A stretch of DNA of 8,241 bases. It comes from JALQXV01 sp964540445. Lineage in GTDB: Bacteria > Patescibacteriota > Saccharimonadia > Saccharimonadales > 2-12-FULL-41-12. Position 1 is the first letter of the stretch; each line of letters begins with the position of its first letter. The stretch lies in NCBI GenBank assembly GCA_964540445.1, contig CAZIMF010000037.1:1-8241 (forward strand), written 5' to 3'. Position numbers and translations under genes: made by a program. A model generated the notes under the pieces. It was not told the DNA's origin and did no database searches. It was given only the letters and a program-made list of their open reading frames with translations. Positions 1 through 6,416 of this stretch are shown piece by piece.

Positions 1-2166
1 ATCGTGGCCACCTTTAGCTTGTTTGATGCTCCTGGCAAAAACGGCTTTAAATACACTCCTGCACACGACATAGAGAGCTTTACGACTGCTTATATAATGC
101 GATTCTTCCCACAGCACCACGACAAGAACATTTTAAACTCTGTTGAGCTAGCTAGTTTGTTTCACTTTCCGCAGCAAGAAGATATTCCAACCTCTCAGGT
201 AACTCGCCAAGACTCCAAACAAGTTGATGGGCCACGCAATGTGCCCGACCACGGATTATTATTGGGCTATAACATCTTTCGCGGTATTAAAAAGCCGGTT
301 CGGTTGGCGCTCGAAGACCGGCAACGGCATATTTATGCCGTTGGACAAACTGGTACTGGTAAGTCAACGTTCCTCGAGAACCTGGCGCTCCAAGACATGC
401 TAATGGGCAATGGCTTTGCGTTTATCGATCCGCACGGTGATACTGCCGAACGCTTGCTGGCCATGGTACCCAAGGGGCGTACCGAAGACGTAATCTACTT
501 CTGCCCGGCCGACACCGACTATCCACTTGGTTTAAACGTGTTTGAGGCCGACACCGACGACCAAAAAGACTTTGTGATTCAAGAAGTTATTAACGTCTTA
601 TACAAGTTGTACGATCCGCAGCACCAGGGAATTATTGGCCCGCGCTATGAATCCTTGTTTCGCAATGCGGCACTTACGGTTATGGCTGGCCCAGACGGCG
701 GTAGCTTCATTGATATCCCCAAGCTTTTCCGTGATAAAGACTATGTAAATGAAAAACTCAAGTATGTAACCGACCAGAACGTCCTCGACTTTTGGCAAAA
801 AGAGATGGTTCAGGCCCAAAAATCGAATGAGTTTGGTGACGTGGTTAGTTGGTTCGTGAGTAAGTTTGGAGCCTTCTTATCGAATGGTATGATGCGGAAT
901 ATCATCGGTCAGACCAAGAGTTCGTTCGACCTGCGCGATATCATGGATAACAAGAAAATCTTATTGGTTAATCTTTCTAAAGGTCGTACTGGCGACATGA
1001 ACTCCAACTTGCTGGGCATGATTTTTGTTATGAAGTTCCAATCGGCTGCTATGTCTCGGGCCAACATTCCCGAGAAGGACCGTCAGGACTTTTGTTTATA
1101 CGTCGACGAGTTTCAGAACTTCTCAACCGACTCGTTTGCGACTATTCTGTCTGAAGCCCGAAAATACCGCCTGAACTTAGTGGTTGCCAATCAGTTTACT
1201 ACCCAGCTAACCGAAGAAATTCGTGATGCCGTGTTTGGTAACGTCGGTACTACGGTTGCGTTCCGCGTCGGACAAAACGATGTTGACGGTTTGTCTCGTT
1301 ACTTTCAGCCACTGTTTGACGCCGACGACTTGCTGCGTGTACCAAACTACAATGCCATAGTTCGTACGCTTATCGGTGGTGTTCCGACGCAACCATTTAG
1401 TATGGCTGGTGCGCCGCCGCTCGGCGAACCGCATCCTGAGCTTGGTGAGGCGCTGAAACAGCTGTCGGCTGCTAAACACGGTCGTCCACGCCAAGTAGTA
1501 GAGAAAGAGATTTTTGAACGTATGCACGGCTCCTCAGGCCCTCCTAAGCGAGTACCCGGGCAGCGTTTGTACGGAGAAGATACCTCAGCTGCTGCAAAAC
1601 CTGCCGGCGCAGCTCATCCGTTTGGTGGAACTGCCCAACCAAATCCTTATGCTGGCGGCACACAACCAGCTAAGGCTACTCCAGCTCCAGCTGCAACCTC
1701 CACCAGCGGCTCATCTTTCCTCGATCAATGGCTTGAAAAGCGGCGCACCAGCCAATCGGCAAACGGTGGTGCTACGGCCAGCGGTAATGGCACGGCCAGT
1801 CCTGCTTTTGGTGCTTCGTCGCAACAAACAACCACGCAACCACGTCCATCTCAGAACAGTACGACTGCGCCACTGGCTCAAAGTTCAGCAACAACTCAAC
1901 CACCACTTCAAGAAGAATCAACTCAAGAACCAACGGCGTTTACAACTCCCGATCCATCTAATGACACTATTGTAGAATCTACCTCTGTTATAGAGGATGA
2001 GCCGGCAGCCACAGAGCCCGAGTCGCCGCAAAAACCGCCGCAAAAAAAGACAGACAAGACGCATCCGACTGGCGAACTGCACGTTCGGAAGTCGCATCAT
2101 ACTGATGATGATTCACCGGCGTCAGGCACCAAGCATCACGACACCACGCTGCACATCCAGCGCTAG
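1..2166 (+). CDS. VirD4/TraG-like type IV secretion/conjugation ATPase, 5' end outside window
   Basis: This is probably a hexameric P-loop ATPase of the VirD4/TraG/VirB4 superfamily, which couples ATP hydrolysis to moving DNA or protein through a type IV secretion-like channel at the inner membrane. Numbering residues from the GTG at position 4, Walker A is GQTGTGKS (114-121), followed by IDPHGD (141-146). Walker B is LYVDEFQNF (365-373), and a sensor-like VVANQF lies at 393-398. The reading frame is open to the first base. Related CPR proteins, as I recall them, carry a long N-terminal region with membrane segments, and SVELASLFHFP (47-57) resembles the conserved block just before their ATPase domain. 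The GTG is therefore probably an internal Val codon and the true start lies upstream. From about residue 510 to 720 the chain is low-complexity, rich in Pro, Thr, Ser, Gln and Ala, with an acidic then His-rich end; it looks disordered. The stop is TAG. The ATPase fold is secure, but the transported substrate is unknown. Confidence 0.88.
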   Translation: MVATFSLFDAPGKNGFKYTPAHDIESFTTAYIMRFFPQHHDKNILNSVELASLFHFPQQEDIPTSQVTRQDSKQVDGPRNVPDHGLLLGYNIFRGIKKPVRLALEDRQRHIYAVGQTGTGKSTFLENLALQDMLMGNGFAFIDPHGDTAERLLAMVPKGRTEDVIYFCPADTDYPLGLNVFEADTDDQKDFVIQEVINVLYKLYDPQHQGIIGPRYESLFRNAALTVMAGPDGGSFIDIPKLFRDKDYVNEKLKYVTDQNVLDFWQKEMVQAQKSNEFGDVVSWFVSKFGAFLSNGMMRNIIGQTKSSFDLRDIMDNKKILLVNLSKGRTGDMNSNLLGMIFVMKFQSAAMSRANIPEKDRQDFCLYVDEFQNFSTDSFATILSEARKYRLNLVVANQFTTQLTEEIRDAVFGNVGTTVAFRVGQNDVDGLSRYFQPLFDADDLLRVPNYNAIVRTLIGGVPTQPFSMAGAPPLGEPHPELGEALKQLSAAKHGRPRQVVEKEIFERMHGSSGPPKRVPGQRLYGEDTSAAAKPAGAAHPFGGTAQPNPYAGGTQPAKATPAPAATSTSGSSFLDQWLEKRRTSQSANGGATASGNGTASPAFGASSQQTTTQPRPSQNSTTAPLAQSSATTQPPLQEESTQEPTAFTTPDPSNDTIVESTSVIEDEPAATEPESPQKPPQKKTDKTHPTGELHVRKSHHTDDDSPASGTKHHDTTLHIQR

Positions 2167-2197
2167 CTTGCCAATTGGGTTCAGTTTTGGCTCAACC

Positions 2198-2219
2198 TAT
2201 AGCTTTAGTTGGTGCTATA
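2198..2219. terminator. weak hairpin in convergent intergenic region, possible bidirectional terminator
   Basis: TATAGC (2198-2203) and GCTATA (2214-2219) can form a 6-bp stem with a 10-nt loop between two convergent genes. AACC (2194-2197) and GGTT (2224-2227) could extend the stem across an asymmetric bulge. A third related copy, AGCTATAG (2250-2257), is complementary to CTATAGCT (2197-2204) and allows an alternative fold. GCCAA (2170-2174) with TTGGC (2187-2191) gives another short stem just after the stop of the ATPase gene. No stem is GC-rich and no clear U-tract follows on either strand, so intrinsic termination here is only a guess based on location. I see no gene in 2167-2306. Confidence 0.25.
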
Positions 2220-2272
2220 CCTTGGTTTCATTAGAAAATCATGAAGTGCAGCTATAGTACTGATACTCATAT

Positions 2273-2310
2273 TCCACGACAGAATTCATAGTTCACGGCA
2301 GAGTTCTTAG
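2273..2310. repeat. imperfect 19-nt tandem direct repeat at a gene's 3' end
   Basis: Two adjacent 19-nt units, 2273-2291 and 2292-2310, match at 15 of 19 positions and share the pattern CACGRCAGARTTC. The second unit contains the TAA stop (2307-2309) of the minus-strand membrane-protein gene. The unit length is not a multiple of three, so a duplication would shift any read-through frame. It is most simply read as an old local duplication; no regulatory role can be shown. Confidence 0.5.
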
Positions 2311-2873
2311 CGGCGGCGAGGTTTGAAGAGGCGGTAAATACCTTCGATGAGTATGCCGAGAACGAAACCGCCGGCGAAACCGACCAGGCCAACCATGAAG
2401 TTATACTCGTAGCCATAATGACGAGAAATATAGAGGATAACAAGGCTGCTAATAACCGAGCAGATTCCTCCAAACAAGAGTCCGGAAGGACGGGCAACGG
2501 TGCCTTCAGCAAGGTTGCTGAGCTCTTCGACCACCGGCTGGTGGATTACCTTACTAAATGTGCGAGTAGCAGGAGATTCTTTTCGCTGTACCTCCTGTAA
2601 TCGTTTCTTATACGCCAGCCCTTTAAGATGTGCGGTGGCGCGCAGAACAGATTCACCAGCACCATTTTCGAGACGATCAGCTTCTATTTGTTCTTTGGTT
2701 GCTGCGGCCTTCTCGATATTTTTGCGAATTTGCTCGAGAGATTCTTTATTGGCTTCGGCTTTTTCGGCAGCTTCGCGGCGTCGCTCGGCAGCAGTGTCAT
2801 TAATTTTTTCAAAGGCAGTTGGATCATACTCTTCTGACTTACCTGCTTCATAGTGGGGTTGTCGTTCGCTCAT
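2307..2873 (-). CDS. small coiled-coil membrane protein with two C-terminal transmembrane helices, function unknown
   Basis: I do not recognise a named family with confidence. The protein has 188 residues. Residues 1-25 are polar. Residues about 25-100 are very rich in Glu, Lys, Arg and Ala and look like a long helix or coiled coil. A short conserved-looking stretch, SKVIHQPVVEELSNLA (107-122), is followed by two hydrophobic helices at about 131-150 and 159-181, and the C-terminus is RLFKPRRR. The basic tail suggests that both ends are cytoplasmic and that the two helices form a hairpin in the membrane. There is no signal peptide. The ATG (2871-2873) lies one nucleotide after the stop of the surface-protein gene, and an AGGA Shine-Dalgarno sequence sits 7 nt before it inside that gene's end, so the two are almost certainly co-transcribed and translationally coupled. 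This suggests, without proof, a helper or partner of the surface protein. Orthologues in CPR genomes are likely annotated as hypothetical proteins. Confidence 0.85.
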   Translation of the reverse strand: MSERQPHYEAGKSEEYDPTAFEKINDTAAERRREAAEKAEANKESLEQIRKNIEKAAATKEQIEADRLENGAGESVLRATAHLKGLAYKKRLQEVQRKESPATRTFSKVIHQPVVEELSNLAEGTVARPSGLLFGGICSVISSLVILYISRHYGYEYNFMVGLVGFAGGFVLGILIEGIYRLFKPRRR

Positions 2874-2874
2874 C

Positions 2875-4272
2875 TTAATATCCTGCTGACTGATGTATTC
2901 GTTTAATGACAGTTAACTCTTTGGCCAGTAGTCGGCTGCGCATAAAGAAGTACCCGCTGGCTACCACGACTGCAAATGATATACCAACAGTAGTGCCAGG
3001 GCCAGTATTAGGAAGCTTCTCAACTGTTTTTAGAACTGAGCAATTAACCGGGATTATAATCTCGTTACCGTAGCCGTTTTGCATCTTACAATCGAAATCA
3101 GTTGAGGTGGCATTTGGGCTGTTAGTGCTTGGAATAACACTTTTAAGGGTCATACGGAATGATTTTTTGAGTTCACCGTTAGCCGGTAGAGTCTGATTAC
3201 TCCAAACAATCATTTTTTTATCAGGCACAAACGTGCCGCCGTGTTGCATCAGGTAGGCAATGTCTACGTCGGCATAGTCAAGAATGTCACCGACATAATC
3301 TTCTATGGTGTAGTTTTTCTTGTCGACAATGTTAGTGTTTTTGGTGGTGAGCGTGTACTCAATAACATCACCGGCTTTAGCAGGAATAGTCACCGTTTGC
3401 TGCGGGGTGAGCTTTTGGGTTATGTTTTGGGCTGTTTTTGAGCGCTGCGGAGTAGTACATTTTTCATCGTTTGCGGTAATCTTTGGATTATCAATACACT
3501 TACATAACTTATCGTCTGGTTTTAGCTTTGGATTATTTTCACATACCGGCTCTACTTTTGGTGGTGGTGTGACGGGAGTTGGCGTCGGAGTAGTAACGGT
3601 TGTCGTTGGGGTAGTGGTGGGCGGAGTCACGGGAGTCGGTTTAGGAGTTGGGGTAGGCGTTGGTTTAGGAGTTGGCTTAGGTGCTGGTGTGGGCGGTGCA
3701 GGGGCTGGACGATACGCGATGTTGCCGCAGTCTTTTAAGACCCAAACGTACCACCAGTTTCCATCGGTGCCTCGTTGTTTGCCAAAGTAGTAGGCGGGTG
3801 CAGTGCCTTGCCATTCAGCTGCACTCCGGCTGTAGAAATTGCTTCCAGCAAACGAACCAAGATAATTATCGTTTGTGCTTGCAAAGTTAGTACGACCCAC
3901 GGTACGCGTACCAAGCGCACCTTGTTGCTGGAAGTTAAACGTGGTGTTTTGAGCGCTACCAGTGGCATTCATGCTGTTGGACTGCAGCCCAAAACGGTTA
4001 TAGAGGGCTTGAACGTCAGGCTTCGTATCGTAGGCAGCCTTAAGTTGGCTAATGTTTTTAACCCCGCCGTTAATAACATCATTGCCCGAGGCAGCCAATG
4101 ACTTTTCAGGGGGTATGCTAGCTGCAAATACCTGAATAAACATGCTCAAAATAATTAAACCAAAGCCGAGCCGACGGATGGCCTGCTCTTGTCTCAGCCG
4201 CTTCACATAAAAAGAAACCTGGTCAATCGTGGTGGGACTGAAGGCAAGGTTTGCGACTAATTTTTTAAACAT
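2875..4272 (-). CDS. secreted cell-surface protein with Pro/Thr stalk, DUF11-like domain and LPNTG C-terminal anchor
   Basis: This is probably an envelope-anchored, externally exposed protein of 465 residues from the ATG at 4270-4272. Numbering from that ATG: residues 1-36 form a long basic N-region with LAFSPTTIDQ and FYVKRLRQEQAIRRLG, a hydrophobic helix follows at about 36-52, and then PPEKSLAASGND with a plausible cleavage site near LAA/S. Residues about 65-188 form a Gly/Ser/Asn-rich domain ending GNWWYVWVLKDCGNIAY. A Pro/Thr-rich stalk spans about 190-238, paired Cys motifs lie at 244-272, and a beta-rich, DUF11-like domain with GDVIEYTLTTKNT spans about 290-415. LPNTG is at 420-424, a membrane helix at about 427-446, and a basic 19-residue tail follows. 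An in-frame GTG at 4333-4335 with AAGG five nt upstream would add 21 residues. I prefer the ATG because it fits the export-signal family I recall and lies downstream of the candidate promoter; its own SD (AGG, 6 nt upstream) is weak. The LPNTG suggests sortase processing. The ligand and role are unknown. Confidence 0.87.
   Translation of the reverse strand: MFKKLVANLAFSPTTIDQVSFYVKRLRQEQAIRRLGFGLIILSMFIQVFAASIPPEKSLAASGNDVINGGVKNISQLKAAYDTKPDVQALYNRFGLQSNSMNATGSAQNTTFNFQQQGALGTRTVGRTNFASTNDNYLGSFAGSNFYSRSAAEWQGTAPAYYFGKQRGTDGNWWYVWVLKDCGNIAYRPAPAPPTPAPKPTPKPTPTPTPKPTPVTPPTTTPTTTVTTPTPTPVTPPPKVEPVCENNPKLKPDDKLCKCIDNPKITANDEKCTTPQRSKTAQNITQKLTPQQTVTIPAKAGDVIEYTLTTKNTNIVDKKNYTIEDYVGDILDYADVDIAYLMQHGGTFVPDKKMIVWSNQTLPANGELKKSFRMTLKSVIPSTNSPNATSTDFDCKMQNGYGNEIIIPVNCSVLKTVEKLPNTGPGTTVGISFAVVVASGYFFMRSRLLAKELTVIKRIHQSAGY
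3457..3543 (-). other. duplicated 14-residue Cys-bracketed motif in surface protein
   Basis: Two 14-residue segments sit side by side, separated by one Lys: CENNPKLKPDDKLC and CIDNPKITANDEKC. They share the pattern C-x-x-N-P-K-[LI]-x-x-x-D-x-x-C. The bracketing cysteines could form disulfides outside the cell, making two small loops between the Pro/Thr stalk and the DUF11-like domain, and the Asp/Asn content could suit cation binding. I recall similar C-x-x-N/D-x(8-10)-C segments in other Saccharibacteria surface proteins but cannot verify this here. Confidence 0.7.
3559..3705 (-). repeat. low-complexity Pro/Thr/Lys stalk repeat
   Basis: The coding DNA of the stalk is repetitive, made mostly of PTP, PKP and TPT steps. 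On the + strand GGTTTAGGAGTTGG occurs exactly at 3638-3651 and 3662-3675, a period of 24 nt or 8 codons, and the segment coding for TPVTPP recurs near 3566-3580 and 3624-3640. Because the period is a multiple of three, slippage would lengthen or shorten the stalk without breaking the frame. Such stalks typically hold a binding domain away from the membrane through the wall. Confidence 0.75.
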
Positions 4273-4304
4273 TTTGAACCTATTTTTTATTTTTAAAATA
4301 CTTA

Positions 4305-4334
4305 TGTATATTGAACCATAGAACAGTGTGTTCA
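4305..4334 (-). promoter_or_regulatory. candidate promoter for the surface-protein operon
   Basis: On the minus strand TGAACA (4334-4329; 4 of 6 to TTGACA) and TATACA (4310-4305) are separated by 18 nt. Transcription would begin near 4298, leaving a short AU-rich leader before the ATG at 4272. If correct, the upstream GTG start at 4335 is not in the transcript. A second possible -10 on this strand is the symmetric TATAATTATA at 4372-4381, which has no recognisable -35 in this direction. Confidence 0.3.
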
Positions 4335-4337
4335 CAC
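4321..4337. promoter_or_regulatory. overlapping inverted repeats, possible operator
   Basis: GAACA-GTG-TGTTC (4321-4333) is a perfect 5-bp inverted repeat around a 3-bp centre, and GTGTG-TT-CACAC (4326-4337) is a second one overlapping it. They cover the candidate -35 of the minus-strand operon and lie about 12 nt upstream of the gyrB -35, a position suited to a repressor or activator. No regulator gene is visible in the window. Confidence 0.35.
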
Positions 4338-4348
4338 AAGCCTTTTTA

Positions 4349-4377
4349 TTGCATTCGTATCAGGGGTAATGTATAAT
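4349..4377 (+). promoter_or_regulatory. sigma-A-type promoter for gyrB-gyrA
   Basis: TTGCAT (4349-4354) and a perfect TATAAT (4372-4377) are separated by 17 nt, the optimal spacing. Transcription should start near 4384, giving a leader of about 60 nt before the GTG start of gyrB. The -10 sits inside the palindrome TATAATTATA (4372-4381). This is the best promoter-like sequence in the divergent intergenic region. Confidence 0.65.
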
Positions 4378-4405
4378 TATAGGTAAGTCAGCAAGAGTAA
4401 GGGAA

Positions 4406-4420
4406 TTCGAAAAACTCGAA
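4406..4420 (+). promoter_or_regulatory. small hairpin in the gyrB leader
   Basis: TTCGA (4406-4410) and TCGAA (4416-4420) form a 5-bp stem with loop AAAAC in the predicted gyrB leader, ending 10 nt before the ribosome binding site. It is small and not followed by a U-tract, so it is not a terminator. It may be incidental or affect leader stability. Confidence 0.25.
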
Positions 4421-4430
4421 CTTGGGTTAA

Positions 4431-4438
4431 GAGAGGGG
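4431..4438 (+). promoter_or_regulatory. ribosome binding site of gyrB
   Basis: GAGAGGGG ends 6 nt before the GTG at 4445 and is the only purine-rich Shine-Dalgarno-like run nearby, supporting that GTG as the gyrB start. Confidence 0.6.
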
Positions 4439-4444
4439 AATTTA

Positions 4445-6415
4445 GTGTCAAAAACGCCAAAAAAAAATTATGACGCGGGAGCTATTCAGGTCCTTGAAGG
4501 GCTGGATCCGGTCCGCAAACGTCCGGGTATGTACATCGGTAGTACTGGCATCGAAGGACTGCATCACCTAGTCTGGGAAATTGTCGATAACGGCATTGAC
4601 GAAGCGTTAGCTGGCCATGCTACATCAGTAGCCGTAACTATGCATGACGACGGTGCCATCACCGTTGTAGATGACGGACGTGGTATCCCCATCGATATTC
4701 ACCCTAAAACAGGTAAAAGTACCGTAGAAACGGTTCTGACCGTCTTGCACGCTGGTGGTAAGTTCGACGGCGATAGCTACAAAGTTTCTGGCGGTCTTCA
4801 TGGTGTTGGTGTTAGCGTAGTAAACGCTCTCTCTAATAAACTAATTGTGCGAGTTCATCTCAACGGCAAACTGTATCAGCAGGAATATGCCAAAGGCATT
4901 CCCCAAAGTGATCTCAAAGAAATTGGTAAAACCGATAAAAAAGGCACCGAGATTACATTTTGGCCCGACGATACTATTTTTGAAACAGTCGATTTTAACT
5001 ATGACACTATTCTCGATCGCCTGCGCCATGCTGCATATCTAACAAAGGGTATTCGTACTTCGCTCGCCGATGAACGAACCGGCAGACGCTACAGTTTTTA
5101 CTTTGAAGGAGGTATTAAATCATACGTAAAACATCTTAACGTTGGCAAAGATGTTGTCGATGAGGATGTATTCTACGTTGATAAACAAATCGCCGAAGCC
5201 CAAGTAGAAGTAGCGATTCAGTACGCCGAAACCTATAACGAGACGGTAAAGGCCTTTGCCAATAACGTCTATAACCCCGAAGGCGGTACCCACATGACCG
5301 GTTTTCGCTCGGCGCTTACCCGAATTGTGAATGATTACGCCCGCAAGAGCGGCCTGCTTAAAGAAAAAGAAGAGAACTTAACTGGCGAAGATTGTCGCGA
5401 AGGCCTAACTGCCGTTATTTTGGTTAAAATACCTGATCCGCAGTTTGAGGGCCAGACTAAAAGCAAGCTAGGTAATCCAGAAACGCGTGGTCATGTCGAA
5501 CAAGTCTTATCCGAGCACCTAAATTATTACCTCGAGGAAAACCCGGCAATTGGCCGAAAAATTATTGGCAAAGCACTGCTCTCTGCCCGCGCCCGCAAGG
5601 CTGCCCGCGCTGCCCGCGACAATATCATCCGTAAGGGTGTGCTCGACGGCGCTAGTATGCCGGGCAAGCTGGCCGATTGTTCCAGTAAAGATCCAGCCAG
5701 CTCCGAAATCTACTTAGTCGAGGGAGATTCAGCCGGCGGTTCGGCTAAATCTGGCCGCGACAGCAAAACCCAGGCCATTTTACCGCTTCGCGGTAAGGTA
5801 TTAAACGTCGAACGAGCCCGACTCGACAAAATGCTGGCTAACAACGAAATTGTTAACCTCATTAAGGCACTTGGTGTTGGTATCGAGGATTCATTTGACC
5901 TAAATGGCCTACGGTATCATCGCATCATCATCATGACTGATGCCGACGTTGATGGTTCGCACATTAGCACGCTGCTATTAACGTTCTTCTTCCGGTATCT
6001 CAAAGATGTAGTAGATGGCGGTCACTTATATTTGGCAAAACCACCACTGTTTGAGTTAGTTAAACAAGGTAAAAAAGCCAATACCTTTATTTACGACGAA
6101 GCCGAACTCGAAGTCATACTTGATCAAGAAATCGAGCGCCGTAAGGCCGAAGGTAGTAAAGTAAATGCCACCGACGAGCGGTATCGCCAAGCTGGTTTTA
6201 CCGAACAAAAGCGCTATAAAGGTCTGGGAGAAATGGACGCTGAACAGTTGTTTGAAACGACCATGAACCCCGAGAAACGCGTGCTGATTCAGGTTAAAGT
6301 AGAAGATGCCGAAAAAGCCGATGCTATTTTTAACAAGCTGATGGGCACCGAGGTTGAACTGCGCAAAAACTTTATCACCACGCATGCAAAATTTGTAAAG
6401 GACTTGGATATTTAA
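4445..6415 (+). CDS. gyrB: DNA gyrase subunit B
   Basis: GyrB is the ATPase subunit of DNA gyrase, which with GyrA introduces negative supercoils into DNA. The protein has 656 residues, close to the usual short bacterial form and lacking the large insert of E. coli GyrB. The GHKL ATPase domain shows E45, N49 and D52 in WEIVDNGIDEAL, DDGRGIP (76-82) and the ATP-lid region GGKFDGDSYKVSGGLHGVG (104-122). The transducer domain has the QTK loop (337-339). The Toprim domain has EGDSAGG (426-432), PLRGKVLNVE (447-456) and TDADVDGSH (498-506) for Mg2+ binding. The C-terminal QKRYKGLGEM (588-597) and a TTMNPE motif contact GyrA. The start is GTG with the SD described above. L139 falls where E. coli has Arg136, an aminocoumarin-contact residue. 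The segment before RYKGLGEM is about 18 residues longer than in S. aureus GyrB. gyrA follows after one nucleotide. The pairing with gyrA argues against ParE. Confidence 0.97.
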   Translation: MSKTPKKNYDAGAIQVLEGLDPVRKRPGMYIGSTGIEGLHHLVWEIVDNGIDEALAGHATSVAVTMHDDGAITVVDDGRGIPIDIHPKTGKSTVETVLTVLHAGGKFDGDSYKVSGGLHGVGVSVVNALSNKLIVRVHLNGKLYQQEYAKGIPQSDLKEIGKTDKKGTEITFWPDDTIFETVDFNYDTILDRLRHAAYLTKGIRTSLADERTGRRYSFYFEGGIKSYVKHLNVGKDVVDEDVFYVDKQIAEAQVEVAIQYAETYNETVKAFANNVYNPEGGTHMTGFRSALTRIVNDYARKSGLLKEKEENLTGEDCREGLTAVILVKIPDPQFEGQTKSKLGNPETRGHVEQVLSEHLNYYLEENPAIGRKIIGKALLSARARKAARAARDNIIRKGVLDGASMPGKLADCSSKDPASSEIYLVEGDSAGGSAKSGRDSKTQAILPLRGKVLNVERARLDKMLANNEIVNLIKALGVGIEDSFDLNGLRYHRIIIMTDADVDGSHISTLLLTFFFRYLKDVVDGGHLYLAKPPLFELVKQGKKANTFIYDEAELEVILDQEIERRKAEGSKVNATDERYRQAGFTEQKRYKGLGEMDAEQLFETTMNPEKRVLIQVKVEDAEKADAIFNKLMGTEVELRKNFITTHAKFVKDLDI

Positions 6416-6416
6416 G

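Noticed and set aside
1514..1975. 153-residue frame overlapping the ATPase tail on the same strand
   Set aside because: It is a +1 shadow of the low-complexity tail. The ATPase frame stays open to its TAG with no sign of a frameshift, and the alternative translation is Leu/Gln/Pro-rich without domains.
3547..3716. CRISPR-like or minisatellite array
   Set aside because: The repeats are in-frame Pro/Thr coding repeats of irregular period without unique spacers.
3320..3790. 156-residue plus-strand frame rich in Gly and Val
   Set aside because: It is antisense to the Pro/Thr stalk and DUF11-like domain of the surface protein; Gly/Val repeats are simply the complement of Pro/Thr codons.
4273..4444. 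Possible replication origin next to gyrB
   Set aside because: gyrB often lies near oriC, but I see no DnaA-box-like TTATCCACA cluster here or in 2167-2306, and neither dnaA nor dnaN is in the window.
4371..4444. Riboswitch or attenuator in the gyrB leader
   Set aside because: The leader is about 60 nt with only one 5-bp stem and no terminator-like U-tract; too small for a known riboswitch class.
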